From: Spirochaetaceae bacterium
GTDB taxonomy: Bacteria > Spirochaetota > Spirochaetia > Treponematales > Breznakiellaceae
DNA: 19,726 bases
Assembly (NCBI GenBank): GCA_031255315.1
Contig: JAIRSS010000269.1
Location: forward strand, 1 to 19,726
Reading direction: 5' to 3'
Each line of letters starts with the position of its first letter. The first letter of the stretch is position 1. Of this stretch, positions 13,706 through 19,726 are shown piece by piece. Under the pieces are notes generated by a model. It did no database searches. It saw nothing but the letters and a program-made list of their open reading frames with translations, and was not told where the DNA came from. The position numbers and the translations under genes are program-made.

Positions 13706-16026
13706 CCGCCGGACGCTTCTTGCCCGACAGCCTTTGTTTTTCGATTATAATTAATCAGACTCCCCGCCAGTACAATTTCTTTCTCTGAGGGGGTAAGTTC
13801 CGGAGTCTCCAGGGTAAAAGCGGACGCTCCGTCCTTTCCGACAACATACGCCGTCAGATTCCCTCCTTCTCCCCGCACGGCGGCGGCTATTTGGGGAATA
13901 AAAACATAGTCCCCGTTTTTGAACGGAGGTTCCCCCGCCACCGTAAAGGGAAGGACGCCCCAGTTGATAAGGTTGCTGCGGTACCGTTTCGTGGCGTACT
14001 CCCGGGCGAAATTTACCGCACCCCCCAAAACCCGCTGGCAACTTGCGGCTTGTTCGCGGGCGCTGCCGTCTCCGGGTTTTACCGCGTAAATGGCGGACCC
14101 GATGCGGAGGGCCTCCAGCTCAAGCCCCTTTCCTTCAGGGAGGCGCCGGATTTCCGCCATGAGATCGGCGATATCCGGCAGATCCGCGCCGTTTCTGACC
14201 GCTTCCTGCCGGGCAAGTTCGAGCCGGCGTACTGTTTTGGCCCGGCCAACATAGGCGGGGTCCTTTCGGGACAGGGTGAATTCCGCAAGGCCCACCGGAT
14301 TAGACCGGTACGACGAGGTTTCCCCGGAGGGAATGATTTCATCGGTGGTGGTAACCGGATCGGTGATAAAAGAAACGATCTTAACGAGCAAATGATCCCC
14401 CAGGTCTTCCATCGTGGGCCAATCGGTGATGTTGGGACCGAGGCGGAGCGGTTCATCAGGCCGGGGTGAACCTATGCCGTTGTACACCCGGTTCCGGTAT
14501 GGGGCGTCGTCGTACTGATAGGGGGGAATGCCGGCGTCTTCCGGAAAAGATTCAGCTGAGGTAAGAAAGCCGCCGTTCCGGGCGGTGGCGGCTATGCTCC
14601 GGCTGTCCATAAGGGCGACCGAAGCGATCTGTCCGTTGATAGGCCGGGAACCCTCCCGGTTGGGGAAGTTCCGGGTGGCGTGGCGGATAGAAAGGCCGTT
14701 GTTGGCGGGTACGTCCCCGGCGCCGAAACAGGGGCCGCAGAAGGCGGTACGAATCACCGCCCCTGATGCGATAAGGCGGCTGATACAGCCGTTACGGGTA
14801 AGGTCCAGGAGCAAGGGCTGGCTTCCGGGGTATACCGAGAGGGAGAAGAAATCCCCGCCCGCGCCTTTTCCTCCCAGAATGGCGGCGGCGGCCATGATAT
14901 TCTCGTATGTCCCGCCCGCGCAGCCCGCGATGATTCCCTGGTCTACCCGTATCCGGCCTGATTCATCGATCTTATTGGTAAGGGTAAACCGTATGCCGGG
15001 ATTTTCAATGAGGGCGGCGGCGTCTTTTTCGACCGTGCGAAAGATGTCGCCGGGATTCTCCAGAAGGGCGTCGATCTCCCAGACATTGCTGGGATGAAAG
15101 GGCAGCGCGATCATGGGCTTGACGGCGGAAAGATCCACCCGGATTAAACGGTCGTAATAGGCGACCGGACCGGGGCTTAGCTTCCGGTAATCGCCTTCCC
15201 GTTTATGAACGCGAAGATAATCCCGTATCGTCTCGTCGGTTTCCCAGATAGAGGACCAGCAGGCAGTCTCGGTAGTCATTACGTCTATACCGCAGCGGAA
15301 GTCAGCCGAAAGCCCGGAAACTCCGTCCCCCAGGAACTCCAGGACCGCGTTCTTCACGATCCCCCCCCGGAATAACGCGCCGATAATCGCCAGGGCCGCG
15401 TCCTGAGGACCTACTCCGGGCCGGGGCTTCCCGGTAAGATATACTCCTACCACCGGGGGATACGCGATGTCATAGGTCTGGTTCAAGAGCTGCTTCACGA
15501 GTTCGCCGCCGCCCTCTCCTACGCCCATAGCGCCCAGCGCGCCGTAGCGGGTATGGCTGTCGCTCCCCAGAATCATCTTGCCGCAGCCCGCCTGGGTTTC
15601 CCGGATATACGAATGGATCACCCCAAGGTGGGGCGGCACGTAAATCCCGCCGTATTTTCTGGCCGCCGAAAATCCAAAGGCGTGGTCGTCTTCGTTGATG
15701 GTCCCCCCTACGGCGCACAGGGAATTGTGGCAGTTCGTCAATATATAAGGAAGGGGAAACGTCTCAAGGCCGCTCACCCGTGCGGTTTGTATAATGTTGA
15801 CAAAGGTGATGTCGTGAGAGGTTAGGGCGTCAAACTTGAGGCGCAGCTTCGTTTCGTCCCCTGACTCATTGTGAGCGGCGATGATTCCGTACGCAATAGT
15901 CCCGCGCCTGGGCGCGTCTTTATCCGGCGGCAGACGCTTTTGCAAAATCCCGGCGTTCTCCGGGGTATCCTCCAGGATTTCCCGGCCGTTAAAAATATAG
16001 GCTCCCATATCAGCTATTCGTATCAT
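13702..16026 (-). CDS. Aconitase-superfamily hydratase (YbhJ-like), substrate uncertain
   Basis: 774-residue cytosolic 4Fe-4S (de)hydratase. The three cluster Cys are present: GCAGG (about 369) and CGPC (about 430 and 433). Other active-site signatures seen are TNCHNS (about 97-102), GSDSHTR (about 154-160), and in the swivel domain GDGSAREQA with the Ser and Arg matching aconitase GSSRE (about 655-657). The sequence follows the group usually annotated simply as 'hydratase', not the classic AcnA/AcnB; the SCTNS motif of aconitase is replaced by GCAGG. It may isomerise citrate or act on another hydroxy-acid. I chose the ATG at 16026 over one at 16056 because a TATAAA box lies six bases before it and there is no Shine-Dalgarno for either. 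Convergent with the TrpR-family gene, divergent from ruvA. Confidence 0.88.
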   Translation of the reverse strand: MIRIADMGAYIFNGREILEDTPENAGILQKRLPPDKDAPRRGTIAYGIIAAHNESGDETKLRLKFDALTSHDITFVNIIQTARVSGLETFPLPYILTNCHNSLCAVGGTINEDDHAFGFSAARKYGGIYVPPHLGVIHSYIRETQAGCGKMILGSDSHTRYGALGAMGVGEGGGELVKQLLNQTYDIAYPPVVGVYLTGKPRPGVGPQDAALAIIGALFRGGIVKNAVLEFLGDGVSGLSADFRCGIDVMTTETACWSSIWETDETIRDYLRVHKREGDYRKLSPGPVAYYDRLIRVDLSAVKPMIALPFHPSNVWEIDALLENPGDIFRTVEKDAAALIENPGIRFTLTNKIDESGRIRVDQGIIAGCAGGTYENIMAAAAILGGKGAGGDFFSLSVYPGSQPLLLDLTRNGCISRLIASGAVIRTAFCGPCFGAGDVPANNGLSIRHATRNFPNREGSRPINGQIASVALMDSRSIAATARNGGFLTSAESFPEDAGIPPYQYDDAPYRNRVYNGIGSPRPDEPLRLGPNITDWPTMEDLGDHLLVKIVSFITDPVTTTDEIIPSGETSSYRSNPVGLAEFTLSRKDPAYVGRAKTVRRLELARQEAVRNGADLPDIADLMAEIRRLPEGKGLELEALRIGSAIYAVKPGDGSAREQAASCQRVLGGAVNFAREYATKRYRSNLINWGVLPFTVAGEPPFKNGDYVFIPQIAAAVRGEGGNLTAYVVGKDGASAFTLETPELTPSEKEIVLAGSLINYNRKTKAVGQEASGG

Positions 16027-16032
16027 ACTGTT

Positions 16033-16061
16033 TTTATACCACATTTCCTGGAACAAAGAAA
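16033..16061 (-). promoter_or_regulatory. Promoter of the hydratase gene, leaderless geometry
   Basis: On the minus strand TATAAA (16033-16038) ends six bases before the ATG at 16026. The matching -35 (TTTCTT, 16056-16061, 17-base spacer) is poor, so the -10 box carries most of the weight. Confidence 0.45.
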
Positions 16062-16194
16062 GTATCGCAGTCAGAAATTTTACAGTAATGAGGCATTGAA
16101 TGGGGAATGCTCACGGCGCCGCCGCGCCGGCGATCCGGAACGCATGATGGAAAACCGCCGCTAATTGAAGCTGTTCCAAACGGGGATTCTATTC

Positions 16195-16223
16195 TTGAAA
16201 CTCGCCGGTCCGCCGGGTATCAT
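16195..16223 (+). promoter_or_regulatory. Promoter of ruvA, leaderless geometry
   Basis: TTGAAA (16195-16200), 17-base spacer, TATCAT (16218-16223), then six bases to the ATG at 16230. There is no ribosome site in the gap. Confidence 0.6.
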
Positions 16224-16229
16224 TCGGGT

Positions 16230-16823
16230 ATGTTTAACAGTATACGGGGAATCATCACCGAAAAGACCGGCGACGGCCTGCATATCGATACTGGAGGAGT
16301 GGAATGGGACATCGCCGTGCCCGCTGCAGACAGAGACCTCCTGCCGCCGGAAGGGGGAGAAGGACGGGTTTTTGTGTGGCTTTATCACCGGGAAGATCAG
16401 ATGAAGCTCTACGGTTTCGCCGACGCCGCACGGCGGGCCACGTTTTTGGAACTTCTCAAAGTTGAAGGCATAGGCCCCAAGGGCGCCCTTAAAATTCTGG
16501 GGGGCATCAGTCAGGAAGACCTGGAGCGGGCGCTGGAAACGGAAGACCTGGGCCGCCTTGAAGCGGTGCCCGGACTGGGGAAAAAGACCGCCCAGAAGAT
16601 GATCCTGGCCCTCCGGGGAAAATTGACCCCTATTTCGGCTGCTTCTCAAAAGACAAGCCCCTATGGGGAATTGGCGGAGGCTCTGGCGGGTATGGGATAC
16701 GACCGCAGGGCCGCAACGGACGCTCTTACAAAGGCGGAAACCGCCCTGCCCCCGGGATTAAGCGCGGCGGAAAAGGAGAAAGCCCTGTTCAAGCAGGCCA
16801 TCATGTATTTGAGCGGCCTTTAA
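16230..16823 (+). CDS. ruvA: Holliday junction branch migration protein RuvA
   Basis: 197-residue DNA-binding subunit that grips the four-way junction as a tetramer and recruits the RuvB motor. The N-terminal OB-fold domain starts MFNSIRGIITEK, with YHREDQMKLYGF near 53-64. Two helix-hairpin-helix motifs follow: VEGIGPKGALKIL and VPGLGKKTAQKMIL. A linker leads to a C-terminal RuvB-binding domain ending in KALFKQAIMYLSGL. Length is standard (E. coli 203). An in-frame ATG at 16107 exists, but the leaderless promoter and family alignment favour 16230. Unlike most genomes it is not directly followed by ruvB: mscS on the other strand lies between them, and ruvC is not next to it. Confidence 0.97.
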   Translation: MFNSIRGIITEKTGDGLHIDTGGVEWDIAVPAADRDLLPPEGGEGRVFVWLYHREDQMKLYGFADAARRATFLELLKVEGIGPKGALKILGGISQEDLERALETEDLGRLEAVPGLGKKTAQKMILALRGKLTPISAASQKTSPYGELAEALAGMGYDRRAATDALTKAETALPPGLSAAEKEKALFKQAIMYLSGL

Positions 16824-16831
16824 CGTTTTAC

Positions 16832-16873
16832 CGGGGCCTCGTTCCCCGCCCGCCGGAAAAACAGCGGACGGGC
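16832..16873. terminator. Paired hairpins between the convergent ruvA and mscS genes
   Basis: CGGGG/CCCCG (16832-16848, 5 bp) adjoins GCCCG-CCG/CGG-CGGGC (16848-16873, 8 bp with one bulge) in the 54-base convergent gap. Possibly a bidirectional termination zone; neither side has a good T-run. Confidence 0.35.
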
Positions 16874-16877
16874 CTCC

Positions 16878-17720
16878 TTAGTTGGCGGGTTCCCCGTCTT
16901 TTTCTATGAACAGATGTATATCCCGCAACGGGAAGGGGATGGTCAGGCCGGCCGCTTCGATGTTCTCTTTAAGGCTGCGCATCACCGACCAGTAAATCGT
17001 CCAGTACGCCTCAACAGACGCCCACGCCCGAAGAGCTATGGTTATGCCGTTCTCTCCGTAGGCTTGCACTATAATCTGGGGTTCCGGGGTTTTGAGGAAC
17101 CGGCTTTCGGCGGCAATAATTTCCTGCATAACCCGGAAGGCGGTCTCGATGGAATCGGAATAGGAGATGGAGACCGGAACGTCCATGCGGCGGCGTCCGT
17201 TGCGGGTATAATTTTTAAGCGGCGTTCCCCAGATGCTTGAATTAGGAGCGGAAATATAAACGCCGTCGGGAGTTTCCAGGATGGTTGTGAAAAGGTTAAT
17301 GCCCGTCACTGAGCCGCTGTAGGCCCCGAATTCAATGTAGTCATTCCGGCGGTAGGTGCGCAGAACGAGCAGGATGATGCCGGCGGCGATATTGCTTAGG
17401 GTGTCCTTCAAAGCCAAGCCCACAGCAACGCCCGCCGCGCCCAGGACAGCCAGGAGGCTCGCGGTATTAACGCCGAAGGTGTTGAGGATCATGATAAGGC
17501 AGATGATGAATATTCCGTAACGAATAGTGTGCTGCAAAATGAGCGTGACCGTATCGTCGATTTTAAGGTTATTTAAGGAAGCCCGGGTTACCAGCCGCCT
17601 GCCCGTCCGGCTTAGTATACGGCCCGCCAGGATAATGATAATCGCCGTAACTATATCCCGAATAAATTCAAGAATTTCCCCGGAATAGCTGTTCCAAAAA
17701 TTAATCAAAAAGTTATTCAT
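16878..17720 (-). CDS. mscS: Small-conductance mechanosensitive channel MscS
   Basis: 280-residue inner-membrane channel that opens under membrane tension to release solutes on hypo-osmotic shock. Three transmembrane helices at about 20-38, 66-82 and 88-120; the pore helix reads VLGAAGVAVGLALKDTLSNIAAGI, very close to E. coli MscS. A cytoplasmic beta/alpha-beta domain follows. The E. coli hinge pair Gln112-Gly113 corresponds to Lys-Asp (about 105-106) here, placing charges at the pore kink. Length matches E. coli (286). I chose the ATG at 17720: the in-frame ATG at 18236 would read back through ruvB antisense, and a TTGCAA/TATTCT promoter ends seven bases before 17720. It lies between ruvA and ruvB on the opposite strand. 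Confidence 0.95.
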   Translation of the reverse strand: MNNFLINFWNSYSGEILEFIRDIVTAIIIILAGRILSRTGRRLVTRASLNNLKIDDTVTLILQHTIRYGIFIICLIMILNTFGVNTASLLAVLGAAGVAVGLALKDTLSNIAAGIILLVLRTYRRNDYIEFGAYSGSVTGINLFTTILETPDGVYISAPNSSIWGTPLKNYTRNGRRRMDVPVSISYSDSIETAFRVMQEIIAAESRFLKTPEPQIIVQAYGENGITIALRAWASVEAYWTIYWSVMRSLKENIEAAGLTIPFPLRDIHLFIEKDGEPAN

Positions 17721-17727
17721 ACCCCGT

Positions 17728-17779
17728 AGAATACTAGAAGTATCCGCTTCTTGCAACGCCGGGCGCCGGCGGGTATAGT
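17728..17779. promoter_or_regulatory. Divergent mscS/ruvB promoter sharing one palindromic -35 box
   Basis: TTGCAA at 17751-17756 is its own reverse complement. To the right: 17-base spacer, TATAGT (17774-17779), eight bases, ruvB ATG. To the left on the minus strand: 17-base spacer, TATTCT (17728-17733), seven bases, mscS ATG. The whole mscS-ruvB intergenic gap is 67 bases and is fully used by the two promoters. Confidence 0.65.
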
Positions 17780-17787
17780 TTGGGAAT

Positions 17788-18939
17788 ATGGGAAAAAGTA
17801 AACCCAAAGCGCCGTCCGTACATCCGGCCCGGACGCTCCAATCCGAAACGCCGGGCGGCGCGGGTAAACCCGCCGGTATTACCGCCGATAAGCCGGGCAT
17901 AACCCATCCTGAACGGTACTCCGAAGACGACGACCGGGACTTGTCCCTGCGCCCCCAAAACCTGGCTGAATTTGTAGGCCAGGCTTCCATGAAGGAGAAC
18001 CTCGCCGTTTTTATCGCCGCCGCCAGAAAACGGAACGAAAGCCTGGACCACCTGTTCCTTATAGGACCGCCGGGCTTGGGGAAGACCACCCTGGCCCAGG
18101 TGGTGGCCCATGAATTAGGTGCGGAGTTCAAGGTAACTTCCGCGCCGGCCCTGGACAAGCCCAAGGACCTGGCGGGGATACTCACCATGATAAGCGAAAA
18201 GACCGTATTTTTCATCGACGAGATACACCGGCTCAAACCTGCTATAGAGGAAATGCTCTACATTGCTATGGAGGATTACGAACTGGACTGGATCATCGGG
18301 CAGGGGCCCAGCGCCCGGACCATCAGGCTTCCCATACCCCCGTTTACCCTGGTAGGAGCCACCACTAAGGCGGGGAACGTTTCAAGCCCCCTCATCAGCC
18401 GTTTCGGCATCACCTGCCGGTTCTCTTTTTACGAGCTTGCGGATGTGGAAGCCATAGTCCGCCGTTCCGCGGGGATCCTCCGGGTCTCCATTGACGATGA
18501 CGCCGCTTCCCTCCTAGCCGCCTCGTCCAGGGGCACCCCCCGGGTGGCGAACCGCCTTCTCCGCCGTATGAGGGACTTCGCCCAGGTCCGGGAAGCCGTT
18601 GCCGGCGGGACGGCTGCAGGCGGAACGGCTGACATTACCCGCTCCGTCGTGGAGGAAGGGCTTGCCCGCCTGGAAATTGATTCTCTGGGGCTCGAACGCC
18701 ATGACCGGGATATTCTTAAGATCATCATCGAACGGTACAACGGCGGGCCGGTGGGGGCGGAAACTCTGGCTATCTCCGTTGGGGAAGCGGCGGATACCCT
18801 TGAAGACTACTATGAACCCTACCTTATCCAGTCGGGCCTCTTGCAGCGCACTCCCCGGGGCCGGATGGTAACCGCCCTGGCCTACGAACACCTTAAACTC
18901 CCCCGGAAGGACCATGAAAACCCAGGATTTCTCTTTTGA
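17788..18939 (+). CDS. ruvB: Holliday junction branch migration helicase RuvB
   Basis: 383-residue AAA+ motor that, as a hexamer with RuvA, pumps DNA through the Holliday junction. Walker A GPPGLGKT (93-100), Walker B FFIDEIH (about 142-147), sensor-1 [18 protein letters not shown] (about 190-207) including the Arg that acts on the neighbouring subunit, and a C-terminal winged helix ending in [16 protein letters not shown]. It is longer than E. coli RuvB (336) because of a 45-residue low-complexity, Pro/Gly/Lys-rich N-terminal extension and a small Gly/Ala insert near 271-282. The sensor loop is usually TTRAGLLTSPLRDRFG, so this copy diverges there. The transcript appears leaderless. The 3' end overlaps queA by 26 bases. 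Confidence 0.97.
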   Translation: MGKSKPKAPSVHPARTLQSETPGGAGKPAGITADKPGITHPERYSEDDDRDLSLRPQNLAEFVGQASMKENLAVFIAAARKRNESLDHLFLIGPPGLGKTTLAQVVAHELGAEFKVTSAPALDKPKDLAGILTMISEKTVFFIDEIHRLKPAIEEMLYIAMEDYELDWIIGQGPSARTIRLPIPPFTLVGATTKAGNVSSPLISRFGITCRFSFYELADVEAIVRRSAGILRVSIDDDAASLLAASSRGTPRVANRLLRRMRDFAQVREAVAGGTAAGGTADITRSVVEEGLARLEIDSLGLERHDRDILKIIIERYNGGPVGAETLAISVGEAADTLEDYYEPYLIQSGLLQRTPRGRMVTALAYEHLKLPRKDHENPGFLF

Positions 18940-19726
18940 GCTCCCGGAAGCGCTGATAGCTCAGACGCCCCCGGCTGAACGGGGGCGGAGCCGGCTTATG
19001 GTCCTGGACCGCGCTTCCCGGACGCGGAGCCACCGCATGGCCGCCGAGCTCCCGGAGATTCTGGACAGGGGCGCTCTTTTGGTCTTCAACGATTCCAGAG
19101 TCCGCAAGGCCCGGCTTTTCGGCGAGTCGAAAAGTTCAGGGGCCCGGGCCGAATTCCTCCTCCTTCAAAAACTTGACGCGCATACCTGGCGGACCCTGGT
19201 TCAACGGTCCCGCCGCCGGCGGCCCGGGAGCCGCTATGCCTTTCCCGGCGGTCGTGAGGGGGAGATCTGCGGCGCCGACGGCGAATTCCGTTTTCTCCGG
19301 TTTGACACCCCGATTGACGACGCATGGCTGGACGTCCACGGCCATATCCCCCTGCCGCCCTACATCAAGCGGCGGGATACGCCGGAGGACGCGGATCGTT
19401 ACCAGACGGTTTACGCCGCCGCGCCGGGTTCCGCCGCCGCGCCTACTGCGGGGCTCCACTTTACCCGGGAACTCCTGGCCCGTCTTGAGGAACGGGGGAT
19501 CGAAACCGCCTTCCTAACCCTTCATGTGGGGCTGGGTACCTTCCTGCCGGTCAGGGCCGAAAATATTGAGGACCACCGGATGCACGAGGAACCGTATACT
19601 ATACCCGAAGAAACCGCGTCCCGAATTGAAAAAGCCCGCTCCGAAGGCCGGAAGGTGATCGCCGTGGGGACCACCAGCCTTCGTACCCTGGAATCGGCAT
19701 GGAGAGACGGACGGCTGGTACGGGGG
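18914..19726 (+). CDS. queA: S-adenosylmethionine:tRNA ribosyltransferase-isomerase QueA (3' end outside window)
   Basis: First 271 codons of QueA (about 350 residues in full), which transfers and isomerises the ribosyl group of SAM onto preQ1-modified tRNA to form epoxyqueuosine. Seen in order: [26 protein letters not shown] at the N terminus (read from 18935), the VFNDSRV motif, [29 protein letters not shown] followed by HRMHEE, and [10 protein letters not shown] just before the window edge. All signature motifs are intact. The ATG lies inside ruvB, 26 bases before the ruvB stop in another frame, with GGAAGG three bases upstream, so it is translated in the same transcript; ruvB-queA adjacency is common in bacteria. 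The frame is open to the last base. Confidence 0.95.
   Translation, partial: MKTQDFSFELPEALIAQTPPAERGRSRLMVLDRASRTRSHRMAAELPEILDRGALLVFNDSRVRKARLFGESKSSGARAEFLLLQKLDAHTWRTLVQRSRRRRPGSRYAFPGGREGEICGADGEFRFLRFDTPIDDAWLDVHGHIPLPPYIKRRDTPEDADRYQTVYAAAPGSAAAPTAGLHFTRELLARLEERGIETAFLTLHVGLGTFLPVRAENIEDHRMHEEPYTIPEETASRIEKARSEGRKVIAVGTTSLRTLESAWRDGRLVRG

Noticed and set aside
17721..18236. Extended start for mscS at 18236
   Set aside because: The added 172 residues would be ruvB read backwards; the MscS fold and a promoter begin at 17720.
1..19726. CRISPR arrays, tRNA or rRNA genes, insertion sequences, prophage genes
   Set aside because: No regularly spaced direct repeats, cloverleaf with CCA-type end, transposase or phage motifs were seen on either strand.

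Overview
The window reads as a chromosomal segment of an anaerobic, sugar-fermenting bacterium. It is GC-rich, densely coding and has no phage, IS or CRISPR content. A glycyl radical enzyme with its activase, Mgl/Rbs-type sugar ABC import, an aconitase-superfamily hydratase and a small TrpR-family regulator together suggest a spirochaete, probably a gut Treponema-like organism. That assignment rests on family resemblance only; no rRNA or tRNA is present to confirm it.

Left part (1-7485), fermentation genes. On the minus strand, in transcription order, are a ROK sugar kinase, a glycyl radical enzyme (GRE) 10 bases behind it, a FIST-domain protein and an NAD(P)-dependent aldehyde dehydrogenase. 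The GRE activase is divergent from the kinase. The GRE resembles E. coli YbiW rather than pyruvate formate-lyase. YbiW has been reported to open the ring of 1,5-anhydroglucitol-6-phosphate, so a kinase plus a YbiW-like GRE plus nearby sugar import suggests a PTS-free anhydroglycolysis locus (inference).

Middle part (7486-13330), sugar uptake. A LacI-family regulator faces a periplasmic sugar-binding protein across a 741-base AT-rich regulatory region. That region holds TATGAAA-type repeats, a good sigma-70 promoter, two overlapping micro-ORFs and a long multi-stem leader. The binding-protein gene is followed by four successive inverted repeats, one of them terminator-like, and then by a double-domain ATPase and a permease that overlap by ATGA.

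Right part (13331-19726), housekeeping genes. A TrpR-family regulator converges with an aconitase-superfamily hydratase, their stop codons overlapping. ruvA follows, then an mscS channel gene on the opposite strand, then ruvB, with queA overlapping the ruvB 3' end and running off the window. Five genes here (TrpR-like, hydratase, ruvA, mscS, ruvB) have a -10-like box ending only 6-8 bases before the ATG and no Shine-Dalgarno, so their mRNAs look leaderless. mscS and ruvB appear to share one palindromic TTGCAA as -35 box. The genes of the left and middle parts mostly carry strong AGGAGG-type ribosome sites.
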